Shown here: in pieces, positions 7,074 through 15,013 of the stretch | How positions within the stretch are numbered: the stretch's first letter is position 1 | How the letters are laid out: the number at the start of each line of letters is the position of its first letter | IMG/VR virus record: IMGVR_UViG_3300044733_004742 | Span: 1-33,890 of that record | DNA length: 33,890 nucleotides | DNA from: a virus | Reading direction: 5' to 3' (one strand) | The notes under the pieces: model-generated | The model's database searches: none | The model's input: only the letters and a program-made list of their open reading frames with translations | Told to the model about the DNA's origin: nothing | Made by a program: the position numbers and the translations under genes

Positions 7074-7996
7074 AATCTTTAGGGCTTAGTATAACTGGAG
7101 AAACTTCTAACGACTTTCTTTGCTACTGCCCATTTCATTCTAATAGACATACTTCAAGTTTTAGCGTTAGTCGTGAAAAGGGTGCATTTATATGTTTTAA
7201 CCCATCCTGCGGAGAAGCTGGAACACTACAAGAGCTAGTTAAAAGAATTACAAATAAAAATGAGTTTGAAGCTATGAGATTTATATCTTCAAAAGAATCC
7301 GAAGCTTTAGAAAATTTTGATGAACTACTTGCAGAATCACTAGAAGAAAAGCCAACTTTTGAAGAGTTCTCTAAAGAAACTCTTGCAAAATTAAACGACG
7401 GCCTTGTAACAGAATGGAGAGCACAAAAGTATTTTGAGTCCAGAAGCATTAAAATGGAGTCTGGAAAATACTTTAATTTAGGATATTCAAAGAATATGGA
7501 TATGGTAACGGTACCAGTACATAGCCCAGATGGAATGCCTATTGGTATTGTTGCTAGATCAATTGAAGGTAAAACTTTTAAAAATAGTACAAATTTGCCT
7601 AAGAGTAAAACGCTATTTAATATACACCGTGCTAAAAAAATTGGAGACCATGTAATAGTTGTTGAGTCTAGCTTTGATGCAATTCGTGTTCATCAAGCAG
7701 GATTTCCAAATGTTGTTGCTACTTTAGGAGGATTTCTTTCTACGGAACAACACAATTTGCTTAATAGGCATTTTAATAAAATAACTATAATGACAGATGC
7801 AGATACTGCAGGCAGAGAGCTAGGTAAAAGTATTGCTTCAAAATTAAAGTTTAAAGACCTATTGTGGGCTTCCTATGAATATGGTAGAATATATCCTCAT
7901 GATGCAAAAGATGCTGGCGACATGACCGATGAAGAAATAAAAATATGCATTAAAAATTCTGTTTCCGATATGGAGTACAGATCTTGGAACTCGTGA
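6998..7996 (+). CDS. dnaG: DNA primase (CHC2 zinc finger plus Toprim)
   Basis: A 332-residue primase from the ATG at 6998, which has an AAGAAGG site. An in-frame ATG at 6947 would add a stretch unlike any primase. The zinc-binding domain has YCPFH (43-47) and CFNPSC (66-71), giving a C-x2-H and C-x4-C set. The Toprim domain follows, with Glu223 in VVESSFDAI and Asp267/Asp269 in MTDADTAG, the metal-binding residues for RNA primer synthesis. There is no C-terminal DnaB-interaction domain of the cellular type, and total length is about half that of bacterial DnaG, as is usual for phage primases. Confidence 0.9.
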   Translation: MAIRGYNTEQIDTTSYSPAHIKSVLKSLGLSITGETSNDFLCYCPFHSNRHTSSFSVSREKGAFICFNPSCGEAGTLQELVKRITNKNEFEAMRFISSKESEALENFDELLAESLEEKPTFEEFSKETLAKLNDGLVTEWRAQKYFESRSIKMESGKYFNLGYSKNMDMVTVPVHSPDGMPIGIVARSIEGKTFKNSTNLPKSKTLFNIHRAKKIGDHVIVVESSFDAIRVHQAGFPNVVATLGGFLSTEQHNLLNRHFNKITIMTDADTAGRELGKSIASKLKFKDLLWASYEYGRIYPHDAKDAGDMTDEEIKICIKNSVSDMEYRSWNS

Positions 7997-8002
7997 TATA
8001 AT
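7994..8002 (+). promoter_or_regulatory. Extended -10 promoter ahead of the ssDNA-binding gene
   Basis: TGATATAAT is a perfect extended -10. The -35 region is poor, which an extended -10 tolerates. The start should be near 8009, giving a leader of about 40 bases that includes a 5-bp inverted repeat (GATGG at 8012-8016, CCATC at 8024-8028) and the AAGGAG site. A separate strong promoter is sensible for an abundant ssDNA-binding protein. Confidence 0.55.
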
Positions 8003-8050
8003 GAAAACACAGATGGATATATACCATCAACTACAAACAAGGAGATATAA

Positions 8051-8722
8051 ATGAGTATAGTAAAGGGTCTAAAAGACCTAAACAAGGCATTGGACAAGCC
8101 TACTTATAGCGGTGGAGAAGACAATAAAGGTCGCTGGCTAAAGATTGAAGATGGAGAAAGCGTAAAGATTCGCTTTTTGCAAGAGTTGGATCCAGACTCA
8201 CCAACATACAACGATAAGCTAGGTTGTGGATTTATTGCGTTAGAGCATACTAATCCAAAAGACTATCGTCGTAAAGCATTAGATACAATGGAAACAGAAG
8301 GTCGTGATTGGGCTAACGAGCAACATCGTAAAGACCCAAAGGCTGGTTGGAAAGCTAGAACACGTTTATATATTAACGTATTGGTGGATGACGGTAAGGA
8401 AGAGCCATACGTAGCAATTCTTTCACAAGGTACAAGCGGTAAAACAATTACGCCAACGCTAATTGAATATGCTGGTGAAATGGGAAGCATTTCAAACCTA
8501 ATGTGGCGCATTAAGCGCTCAGGTTCAAAAACAGATACAAGTTATACAATCATTCCTTTAGCTAAGGATGAGACTCCTTTCGACTCATCTGGGCTAACAT
8601 TATATGACTTAGAAAAAACTGCGGTTCGTCATGTTCCATATGCGGAACAAGAAGCATTCTATATGGGCGAATCTCAGGATAAAGAAGAAGCCTCTTCAAC
8701 AAGCAACAATTTAGAGTGGTAA
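8051..8722 (+). CDS. Putative single-stranded DNA-binding protein
   Basis: A 223-residue protein with an AAGGAG site. It has a basic, beta-rich core (GRWLKIEDGESVKIRFLQEL, then RLYINVLVDDG and a YTIIPL strand) and a final 25 residues rich in Glu, Ser and Asp (SQDKEEASSTSNNLEW). An OB-like core with an acidic C-terminal tail is the layout of phage ssDNA-binding proteins such as gp32 and gp2.5, where the tail recruits replisome partners. Its own extended -10 promoter and its place between primase and polymerase support this. No single diagnostic motif is visible, so the assignment rests on layout and context. Confidence 0.65.
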   Translation: MSIVKGLKDLNKALDKPTYSGGEDNKGRWLKIEDGESVKIRFLQELDPDSPTYNDKLGCGFIALEHTNPKDYRRKALDTMETEGRDWANEQHRKDPKAGWKARTRLYINVLVDDGKEEPYVAILSQGTSGKTITPTLIEYAGEMGSISNLMWRIKRSGSKTDTSYTIIPLAKDETPFDSSGLTLYDLEKTAVRHVPYAEQEAFYMGESQDKEEASSTSNNLEW

Positions 8723-8723
8723 T

Positions 8724-8767
8724 TATATACAACGAGGCCAGTCTATTGACTGGCCTCATTGTATATA
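8724..8767 (+). repeat. Long inverted repeat, 20-bp stem
   Basis: Bases 8724-8743 pair with 8748-8767 around the loop TATT, with one C/A mismatch (8733 and 8758). The core GAGGCCAGTC/GACTGGCCTC is perfect. It lies directly after the ssDNA-binding gene and could stop transcription or protect the 3' end, but no T-run follows the stem. Its loop and right arm contain the -35 of the next promoter. Confidence 0.75.
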
Positions 8768-8774
8768 GTAGAAT
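8746..8774 (+). promoter_or_regulatory. Promoter for a leaderless message
   Basis: TTGACT at 8746-8751 and TAGAAT at 8769-8774 have the ideal 17-base spacing. Six bases separate the -10 from the ATG at 8781, so transcription should start at the ATG itself. No ribosome-binding site is present. The -35 lies in the loop and arm of the inverted repeat at 8724-8767. Confidence 0.55.
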
Positions 8775-8780
8775 AGCAAA

Positions 8781-8987
8781 ATGAAATCATACGACATACC
8801 AGACCCATTTGAAATATTTGTGTCAAATAAGTATAAAAACTACGTAGGGGCAATCTATGATTTCTTTGCTAGAGAATGGCACATGAAATGCGGATGCTGC
8901 AAAGAAGATTTATATGCACCAACCAAAAAGATATTAACTAAAATTAGACTATATCATACTAGAAACGAATGCACGGGCGGATACTAA
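8781..8987 (+). CDS. Small zinc-type protein, leaderless
   Basis: A 68-residue protein beginning exactly where the promoter at 8746-8774 should start transcription. It has an aromatic N-terminal half (DPFEIFVSNKYKNYVGAIYDFF), then MKCGCCKEDLY and a C-terminal HTRNEC, which could hold one zinc. The stop overlaps the polymerase start (TAATG), so it leads the polymerase operon and its translation may set the polymerase level. Function unknown. Confidence 0.6.
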   Translation: MKSYDIPDPFEIFVSNKYKNYVGAIYDFFAREWHMKCGCCKEDLYAPTKKILTKIRLYHTRNECTGGY

Positions 8988-11900
8988 TGAGTTTTACACA
9001 CCTACACGTTCACTCCTACTATTCATTAATGGATGGGCTAAATTCTCCAAAAGAGTTATGTCAAGCTGCTCTAGATGCTGGTCAAACTTCAATTGCAATC
9101 ACAGATCATGGTACAATTTCTTCACATAGAGATATGCAAATGGCAGCAAAAGAACTAGGCATAAAGCCTATTCTTGGCGTAGAAGCTTATATCTCTTCAA
9201 CAGATAGATTTGATAGATCTTCTAAAACAGATAAAAGTATACAGGCGTATAACCACATTATTTTATTGGCTAAAAACCAAATTGGTTTAAATAATATTAA
9301 TGTCTTGCAGGAAATTGCTTGGAACGAGGGTTTTTATCACAAGCCACGTATTGATAGAGAGGTTTTAAAAGAATATGCGGAAGGTATTATTGTTCTTAGC
9401 GGATGCCTTAATGGTCTCATTAGTAAGTGCCTTGAACGCCAGGAATTCTCGGAAGCAAAACTTTTACTCAAAGATTTTAAAAAAACTTTTGGTAATGACT
9501 TTTACGTTGAGGTCCAATCTCACAATCCGCAAGAAATAAATTTAAAGCTACTAGAATTTGCAGATGAATTAAAAATTAAAGCGGTGGCAACAGGAGATGC
9601 CCACTTTGCTAAAGAAGAAGATAGAGTGTTAGAAGAAGCCATGCTTATTCTTTCAACATCTCCTAAAGTAGATAAAGATGCAGACGTTGAAATGTCTAGA
9701 AACATAAAAGACATTAATGAAAGATTAAACTATCTTTATCCAAATAGAAAAATATCATTTCAGGACATGAATTTGTTTATTCAAACTCGTTCTGAAATTG
9801 AAGCAGACTTTAATAAATCAGGTATTAATCGAACAGACATTTACGATAATACCATGGAGATAGCCTCTAAAATTGAAGAATACGATTTTAACAGGGGTCT
9901 AGACCTATTGCCTGTACCTAAGACCAATGCCGACCAAAAGCTCCGCCAAATGGCCTTAGAAGGCCTTAAAAGACTAAACAGGGACGAGGATCAGACCTAC
10001 CTAGATAGAATTGAAGAAGAGTTATCTATAATTAAAGATAAGGCATTTGCGTCCTATTTTTTAGTTGTTGCAGATATGATTAACTGGGCTAAAGGACAAA
10101 ATATTCTGGTTGGTCCAGGTCGAGGTTCTGCTGCTGGCTCTTTAGTTTGCTATGCGCTTGGTATTACAGATGTAGATCCAATTGAATATAACTTACTGTT
10201 TTTTAGATTTATTAATCCAGAGCGTAATGACTTTCCAGATATTGATACGGACTTTGAAGATCGTCGTCGCAAAGAGGTTAAAGATTACTTAAAAAAGAAA
10301 TTTAAGCACGTTGCGTCTATTTCAACATACACTTATTTTAAAGATAAGGGTGTAATTCGTGATGCTGCTCGTGTATTTATGGTTCCACTTCAAGAAGTTA
10401 ATCGTGCAACAAAACAGATAGATACGTTTGAAGATTTTTTAAGTTCTCCAAATACTAGAGAGTTTAGAGCCAAGTATCCAGAGGTTCAGTGGTTGGCAGA
10501 TAAACTTCGTGGAAGAATTAGATCTGTGGGAGTGCATGCTGCTGGTGTTGTGGTTGCAAAAGATGAGCTTAGAAATTATGCTCCTGTAGAATCTAGAGCA
10601 GATGCTAATGATGATGTCTCTGGAAGAATTCCAGTTGTTGGATATGACATGGATACTGTAGCAGATATTGGACTTATTAAACTTGACGCACTTGGCTTAA
10701 AAACACTTTCTGTTATATCTGATACATTAAAATCAATCAAAGAGCGTAGCGGTAAAGATGTAGATCTATCATCAATACCAATGGACGATAAAAAGGTTTA
10801 TAAGAATTTGAGCGAAGGATATACTAAAGGCGTGTTTCAAGCAGAAGCAACTCCGTACACCAATCTTCTTATAAAGATGGGTATTGATAAGTTTGAAGAT
10901 CTAGTTGCATCAAATGCTTTGGTTAGACCAGGAGCCATGAACACTGTTGGTGCTTCTTATATTAATAGAAAAAATGGCAAGGAAGCTGTAGATTATAGCC
11001 ATACTATTATGAAGGAGTTTACTGAAAATACATATGGTGTTATTATATATCAGGAGCAGGTAATGCAAGCCTGCGTATACCTAGGTGGTATGTCTTGGTC
11101 AGAGGCTGATAAGGTCCGCAAGATTATTGGAAAGAAAAAAGATGCAAAAGAATTCGACCAGTTCAAAGATCAGTTTATTACTGGGGCTTCAAAACACATT
11201 TCTCAGAAAAAAGCAGAAGAGCTCTGGCACGATTTTGAAGCTCACGCAGGTTATTCTTTTAATCGCTCTCACGCCGTTGCTTACTCTATGCTTAGTTACT
11301 ATACTGCTTGGCTTAAAACTTACTACCCGCTTGAGTTTATGTTTTCAGTTCTTAAAAACGAAAACGATAAAGATGCCAGAACAGAATATTTAATTGAGTG
11401 TAAAAGATTAGGGTTAAAAATTCTCCTGCCTCATATCAATGAGTCAAAGCTTTATTTTTCACTTCAAGAAGAAGCAATTAGATTTGGTTTATGTGAAATT
11501 AAATTTATTTCAGATAGTATTGCTAATAAAATAATAGAGAAAGGACCATATAAAAACTATGCTGAATTTATTGAAAGAGCATCGCAAAAAGGTAGCGGTA
11601 TTAATAGTAGGGCTGTTTCTGCTCTTAATGCCGTGGGCGCTGCAGCGTTTGATGATAATCCAAGACAAGGTGATGAAAAAGAAAAATACTACGAGTTCTT
11701 AGGAATTCCTACTTTTAACTTAGACTTACCTCCAAGAATTAAATCTCAAGCAAGGCCTATCTCTGAATTTGATGACCTAGGATCATTTGTAATGTTTGGA
11801 ATGGTCAAGGGAATTAAACGAGGTAATGGTTGGTCAAGAATAGAAATTGTAGATGAAACTGGCTCTATAGGATTATTTCATACAGAGCAAACACAAATTG

Positions 11901-12253
11901 AGTCTGGCCAGATGTACTTTGTATTAGTTGGAGATAATAGAATTGCAAGATATATTAAGGTTTCAGAAATAGATCCAAAGTCTAATGATTTGTTTGTAGA
12001 TTATTTGTATAGAAAAGAATATGATATTGCAGAAGATGAATATATTGTTGTAAACTTTACTCCATATAAAACTAAGGCTGGAAAAATGATGAGCCATATA
12101 GTTTTATCTAATAAAAATAAAGAGTTAACTAGAGTAATCGTTTTCCCAACAATGTATAAAATGTCTTTAGCAAAAATGCGTGAAGGAATGAAATGTAAGC
12201 TAGTCTTGTCAAAACTAGATGATGGGACTTTAAACGTAAAGGAAATAAAATGA
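8987..12253 (+). CDS. dnaE: DNA polymerase III alpha subunit (DnaE type)
   Basis: A 1088-residue C-family polymerase that copies the phage genome. The ATG at 8987 overlaps the preceding stop and gives the expected PHP start. The PHP domain (1 to about 270) keeps its metal ligands: HLHVH (5-9), then TDHG, GVEAY, SGCL and TGDAH. This suggests a working intrinsic 3'-5' exonuclease, as in many non-enterobacterial DnaE proteins. The palm has GPGRGSAAGS, then FPDIDTDF (416-423, catalytic Asp418 and Asp420) and KLDALG (Asp567). Fingers, a helix-hairpin-helix region (near GSGINSRAVSALNAVG) and an OB-fold follow. It is slightly shorter than cellular DnaE (about 1160). No separate clamp, clamp loader or epsilon gene is seen here. 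Confidence 0.95.
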   Translation: MSFTHLHVHSYYSLMDGLNSPKELCQAALDAGQTSIAITDHGTISSHRDMQMAAKELGIKPILGVEAYISSTDRFDRSSKTDKSIQAYNHIILLAKNQIGLNNINVLQEIAWNEGFYHKPRIDREVLKEYAEGIIVLSGCLNGLISKCLERQEFSEAKLLLKDFKKTFGNDFYVEVQSHNPQEINLKLLEFADELKIKAVATGDAHFAKEEDRVLEEAMLILSTSPKVDKDADVEMSRNIKDINERLNYLYPNRKISFQDMNLFIQTRSEIEADFNKSGINRTDIYDNTMEIASKIEEYDFNRGLDLLPVPKTNADQKLRQMALEGLKRLNRDEDQTYLDRIEEELSIIKDKAFASYFLVVADMINWAKGQNILVGPGRGSAAGSLVCYALGITDVDPIEYNLLFFRFINPERNDFPDIDTDFEDRRRKEVKDYLKKKFKHVASISTYTYFKDKGVIRDAARVFMVPLQEVNRATKQIDTFEDFLSSPNTREFRAKYPEVQWLADKLRGRIRSVGVHAAGVVVAKDELRNYAPVESRADANDDVSGRIPVVGYDMDTVADIGLIKLDALGLKTLSVISDTLKSIKERSGKDVDLSSIPMDDKKVYKNLSEGYTKGVFQAEATPYTNLLIKMGIDKFEDLVASNALVRPGAMNTVGASYINRKNGKEAVDYSHTIMKEFTENTYGVIIYQEQVMQACVYLGGMSWSEADKVRKIIGKKKDAKEFDQFKDQFITGASKHISQKKAEELWHDFEAHAGYSFNRSHAVAYSMLSYYTAWLKTYYPLEFMFSVLKNENDKDARTEYLIECKRLGLKILLPHINESKLYFSLQEEAIRFGLCEIKFISDSIANKIIEKGPYKNYAEFIERASQKGSGINSRAVSALNAVGAAAFDDNPRQGDEKEKYYEFLGIPTFNLDLPPRIKSQARPISEFDDLGSFVMFGMVKGIKRGNGWSRIEIVDETGSIGLFHTEQTQIESGQMYFVLVGDNRIARYIKVSEIDPKSNDLFVDYLYRKEYDIAEDEYIVVNFTPYKTKAGKMMSHIVLSNKNKELTRVIVFPTMYKMSLAKMREGMKCKLVLSKLDDGTLNVKEIK

Positions 12254-12447
12254 CAGAAGATATTGATAGCTTAGTTCAATCAATAAGCATGAACCAAGTT
12301 TTGGTGGCATTGTTAGAAGAGTATGGGAAGCTAACAGTTCCAACCCTTAAGTTTTTGGATGTAGATATAAAAAATAAAGAGTTGGTAATAGATTATGATG
12401 AGGATGGCCCATCATTTACATTTAGTTTGAGAGATAAAAATGAATAG
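12250..12447 (+). CDS. Small acidic protein downstream of the polymerase
   Basis: A 65-residue acidic protein with an ATGA overlap with the polymerase gene and an 8-base overlap with the next one. It has an N-terminal helix (SLVQSISMNQVLVALLEEYG) and a C-terminal beta hairpin rich in Asp (LVIDYDEDGPSFTFSL). The coupling suggests a partner or regulator of the polymerase or of the MazG-like enzyme. No family was recognised. Confidence 0.55.
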   Translation: MTEDIDSLVQSISMNQVLVALLEEYGKLTVPTLKFLDVDIKNKELVIDYDEDGPSFTFSLRDKNE

Positions 12448-12787
12448 CAATGATATTGTTACAGAATATGGTTTAGATGCACTATCTGCTTTATTGCATG
12501 AGTCGGCTAGACAAAAGGGGTTCTGGGATGGAGAGTACACTAACGATAAGATAGGAAATAAATTAGCCCTTGTGCACTCAGAAGTAACAGAAGTTCTTGA
12601 AGCAATTAGAAAATCTAAAGGCAGTGAGCACATCGTAGAAGAAATTGCAGACATTATTATTAGAATTTTAGATGTTTATGCTGCAATGAGAAATGAAGAG
12701 CAGGTATTGCATAGCTTAGATGAAATCTTAGAAAAGAAAATAAATATTAATAAAGAGCGTCCAAGACTACACGGAAATTTATTTTAA
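12440..12787 (+). CDS. MazG-like nucleotide pyrophosphohydrolase
   Basis: A 115-residue all-alpha NTP pyrophosphohydrolase that converts (d)NTPs or related alarmones to monophosphates. The signature helices are visible: KLALVHSEVTEVLEAIRKS, where the Glu residues bind magnesium, then IVEEIADIIIRILDVYAAM with the ExxD partner. A single MazG-type domain of this size is common in phages, often next to the polymerase, and is thought to adjust nucleotide or ppGpp pools. It is encoded between the polymerase and RecA. Confidence 0.82.
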   Translation: MNSNDIVTEYGLDALSALLHESARQKGFWDGEYTNDKIGNKLALVHSEVTEVLEAIRKSKGSEHIVEEIADIIIRILDVYAAMRNEEQVLHSLDEILEKKININKERPRLHGNLF

Positions 12788-12788
12788 A

Positions 12789-12797
12789 TGGTATACT
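12789..12797 (+). promoter_or_regulatory. Extended -10 promoter for recA
   Basis: TGGTATACT gives an extended -10 in the 30-base gap before recA. A purine-rich stretch (AGGAGAAAGAAAAGG) follows and provides the ribosome site. No clear -35 is visible. No LexA-type box was recognised. Confidence 0.45.
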
Positions 12798-12817
12798 AGG
12801 AGAAAGAAAAGGTAAAT

Positions 12818-13822
12818 ATGAAAATAGATATAGATAGTGTACTATCAAAATTAGATCCAAAAACAAGAGCAAGAGTTCAGTCAGCACAAGACGTTCAAGT
12901 TGAAAAACAACTCACGCCTAGCATCGGATTAAACTTTGCGCTTCGTGGCGGATTAGGTTACGGCAGACAAATTCTTGTGTGGGGAAATAAGTCCGCAGGA
13001 AAGTCATCATTTTGTTTACAGATGATTGCTATTGCACAAAAGCAAGGCAAGACATGCGCTTGGATTGACGCTGAAGCTTCATATGATCAATCTTGGGCAG
13101 AGTCTTTGGGAGTAGATTCATCTTCCCTTATTTATTCTCCAGCAAAAACTGTTAATGACATGGTTGATGTTGCAACTAAATTAATGGAAGCAGGGGTTGA
13201 CATGATTGTTGTTGATTCAATTTCTGCATTACTTCCTGCAATTTATTTTGAAAAAGATGGAAATGAAATGAAAGATTTGCAAGATACAAAGCAAATCGGC
13301 GCTGAAGCAAAGGATATGACCCACGCAGTCAAGATGTTAAATTATGCAAACAAAAACACACTACTTGTTCTCATCTCACAACAGCGAAATCAATTTGGAT
13401 CTATGCATGCTAGTCACATCCCCACGGGTGGCATGGCAGTCAAGTTCTTTTCTTCCACTGTCATTAAACTATGGTCTTCTGAAGCTGAGGCGAATGCTAT
13501 TAAGGCTGGGATTAAAGTTGGCGACAAGATCATTGAACAAAGGGTTGGGCGACCAGTTAACTGGATTATTGATTACAACAAACTCGGCCCCCCAAATCTA
13601 TCGGGACAGTACGACTTTTACTACCAAGGGGAAACTCTTGGTGTAGATAGGGTCGGAGAAACTTTAGATGTCGCAGAAATGTGTGGCATAGTAGAAAAAG
13701 GTGGCGCATGGTATACAGTAAATGGAGAACGTTTTCAAGGACGTGCAAAGGCTGTAGCATATTTAAAGGAAAATCCAGATGTTGCAGACATCTTAGTCGA
13801 GGAAATAAATGCCAAATCTTAA
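12818..13822 (+). CDS. recA: RecA-family recombinase
   Basis: A 334-residue ATP-dependent strand-exchange protein. Walker A is GNKSAGKS (56-63), the Glu-bearing strand is WIDAEASYD (82-90), Walker B is MIVVDSIS (129-136), and an LISQQRNQFG segment marks the loop region. The N-terminal polymerisation segment is short and the C-terminal domain ends at a KGGAWYTVNGERFQG segment like that of cellular RecA. It lies nearer RecA than the T4 UvsX type. Position after the polymerase and before a nuclease-like gene suggests recombination-dependent replication or repair. It overlaps the next gene by 14 bases. Confidence 0.93.
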   Translation: MKIDIDSVLSKLDPKTRARVQSAQDVQVEKQLTPSIGLNFALRGGLGYGRQILVWGNKSAGKSSFCLQMIAIAQKQGKTCAWIDAEASYDQSWAESLGVDSSSLIYSPAKTVNDMVDVATKLMEAGVDMIVVDSISALLPAIYFEKDGNEMKDLQDTKQIGAEAKDMTHAVKMLNYANKNTLLVLISQQRNQFGSMHASHIPTGGMAVKFFSSTVIKLWSSEAEANAIKAGIKVGDKIIEQRVGRPVNWIIDYNKLGPPNLSGQYDFYYQGETLGVDRVGETLDVAEMCGIVEKGGAWYTVNGERFQGRAKAVAYLKENPDVADILVEEINAKS

Positions 13823-13997
13823 TGAGTTTCTTAATAAAGAAATTAAACAGAAAGACTATGAACTAGAAAATCTTCCAGGCGTTAGAGCATGCAATACATG
13901 CGATGAAGATGTAAACGGTGCAGCTTGGGACCCTATAGAATTAGTAATGTCTTGGAGATGCTCTAGGGGTCATGAAACGGTTTTTAAGGTCCAATAA
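13809..13997 (+). CDS. Small zinc-ribbon protein
   Basis: A 62-residue protein with a GAGG site inside the recA 3' end. CNTCDEDV and, about 25 residues later, WRCSRGHETVF suggest a Cys3His zinc site. It sits between RecA and a PD-(D/E)XK-like protein, so a DNA-end or recombination cofactor is possible. Function unknown. Confidence 0.55.
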   Translation: MPNLNEFLNKEIKQKDYELENLPGVRACNTCDEDVNGAAWDPIELVMSWRCSRGHETVFKVQ

Positions 13998-14311
13998 TGT
14001 CAGAAAGATCAGAAGTCAAAAGAGATGGCGCTAAGGCTCAAAAAAATAGTGGTCGTGGCGATTATCAAAAGGGTGATGCAAAATGGAATCAGTTTCTTGT
14101 AGATTATAAAGAAGCAGGATCATCGTTTACTTTAAATAAAGATAACTGGGCAAAAATCTGCACAGACACATTTAAAGTTAGTAGGGACATGCACCCAGCG
14201 CTAAAGATTATTATAGGAACAGATTCCAAAGTCAGACTTGGAATTATTGAGTGGGCAGTTTTAGAAGAACTGATCCAGTTTTGGGAGGACAATAACGATG
14301 GGGTCAAATAA
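13997..14311 (+). CDS. Putative PD-(D/E)XK nuclease, Holliday-junction-resolvase-like
   Basis: A 104-residue basic protein. The segment QKNSGRGDYQKGDAKWNQFL followed by VDYKEAGSSFTLNKDNWAKI matches the layout of short archaeal-type resolvases and related phage nucleases: a Gly-Asp turn, then a strand ending in an (E/D)xK-like VDYKE, then a Ser-Phe-Thr-Leu and Trp-Ala-Lys helix. The final PALKIIIGTDS and GIIEW strands fit the rest of the fold. It follows RecA, which suits a recombination nuclease. The residues are suggestive but the family assignment is by pattern only. Confidence 0.5.
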   Translation: MSERSEVKRDGAKAQKNSGRGDYQKGDAKWNQFLVDYKEAGSSFTLNKDNWAKICTDTFKVSRDMHPALKIIIGTDSKVRLGIIEWAVLEELIQFWEDNNDGVK

Positions 14312-14432
14312 CAAAATACCGTTTAATCAAACAGTTATTAAAAATGGTAGAATTGTCAGGGTGAGAAAAGATGGTTCCGTAAAAGCCGATCTCGGCCCCT
14401 ACAAGACAGAACAAACAAAGGGTAAGAAATGA
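14298..14432 (+). CDS. 44-residue basic protein
   Basis: The ATG at 14298 has a GGGAGG site and lies inside the end of the previous gene; the TGA overlaps the next ATG (ATGA). The product is basic (about 11 Lys/Arg) with a central RIVRVRKDGSVKADLGPY that looks like a small beta hairpin. It could bind nucleic acid. It is too short for family recognition, but the start and stop overlaps support it as a real gene. Confidence 0.5.
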   Translation: MGSNNKIPFNQTVIKNGRIVRVRKDGSVKADLGPYKTEQTKGKK

Positions 14433-14584
14433 AAGAAGTTTTGTATACAACATTAACTGGCACTGCAGTAGGTGCGATATTTAGTATTCTTAAACTACCA
14501 ATTCCAGCACCTCCTGTATTCGCAGGACTGATGGGAATAGTTGGTCTTTGGATTGGTTTCGGAATAGTTCAGAGGTTCATCTAA
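14429..14584 (+). CDS. XapX-domain membrane protein
   Basis: A 51-residue hydrophobic protein with two likely membrane helices: LTGTAVGAIFSILKL, then the loop PIPAPPVFAGL, then MGIVGLWIGFGIV. The G-hydrophobic-hydrophobic-G...PxPAPPxxAGxxGxxG pattern is that of XapX (DUF1427) proteins, small inner-membrane proteins of unknown role. It overlaps its neighbours on both sides (ATGA, then TAATG) and begins a run of membrane and secreted proteins that ends at the cobalamin adenosyltransferase. It may be part of that module or an unrelated membrane factor. Confidence 0.6.
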   Translation: MKEVLYTTLTGTAVGAIFSILKLPIPAPPVFAGLMGIVGLWIGFGIVQRFI

Positions 14585-14691
14585 TGGAAATGTTTTTCCT
14601 TTGCGGGATTGCAGTAGGATTTTTAATTGGATACCCTATGGGTTTGTTCATAGACAAATTAGATAAGAGGATAAAAAATGTCGGAAGATAA
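14584..14691 (+). CDS. 35-residue single-span membrane peptide
   Basis: The ATG overlaps the XapX stop (TAATG) and the frame ends 14 bases inside the next gene. The peptide has one hydrophobic helix (FFLCGIAVGFLIGYPMGLF) and a basic tail (DKLDKRIKNVGR), so it would insert with the C-terminus on the cytoplasmic side. Function unknown. Holin-like or signal-anchor peptides look similar, but no other lysis gene is near. Confidence 0.5.
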   Translation: MEMFFLCGIAVGFLIGYPMGLFIDKLDKRIKNVGR

Positions 14692-15013
14692 GAATACTCT
14701 AGAGCTAATTAGTTCTATTACGGAGTTTAATGACCTACATGAGTATATGGGTGATGATCAGCTAGATAGGGCATTGGCTATTGTAGTAAAGCTATTAATG
14801 AACCCAGACGTGCCTTCGGCAAAGGCTCCATATCTAATTATTGAACTTCAGGCTATGTCTACAAAGTTTTCTATGATGGCTTCGTACTATTCTACTATAG
14901 CTAAGGATAAGGCTGGCACTACAAATAACAATAAGAAGAATATTTATTATTCAGCAAAGGAGTGCATAGACAAACTCGTAGATGCACTTAAGTATGTGGT
15001 TAGGTATAACTAA
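14678..15013 (+). CDS. Helical protein of unknown function
   Basis: A 111-residue cytosolic-looking protein, mostly helical, with an AAGAGGAT ribosome site. Segments include FNDLHEYMGDDQLDRALAIV and a C-terminal helix ending in LKYVVRYN. It overlaps the secreted protein gene downstream by one base. No domain was recognised. It may be an unrelated passenger in the membrane/cobalamin stretch. Confidence 0.55.
   Translation: MSEDKNTLELISSITEFNDLHEYMGDDQLDRALAIVVKLLMNPDVPSAKAPYLIIELQAMSTKFSMMASYYSTIAKDKAGTTNNNKKNIYYSAKECIDKLVDALKYVVRYN

Noticed and set aside
8724-8767. Inverted repeat as a simple rho-independent terminator
   Set aside because: No T-run follows the stem, so the intrinsic terminator criterion is not met. 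It is listed as an inverted repeat instead.
14584-14691. Single-span peptide as a holin
   Set aside because: No endolysin or spanin nearby and no distinctive holin feature beyond one hydrophobic helix.
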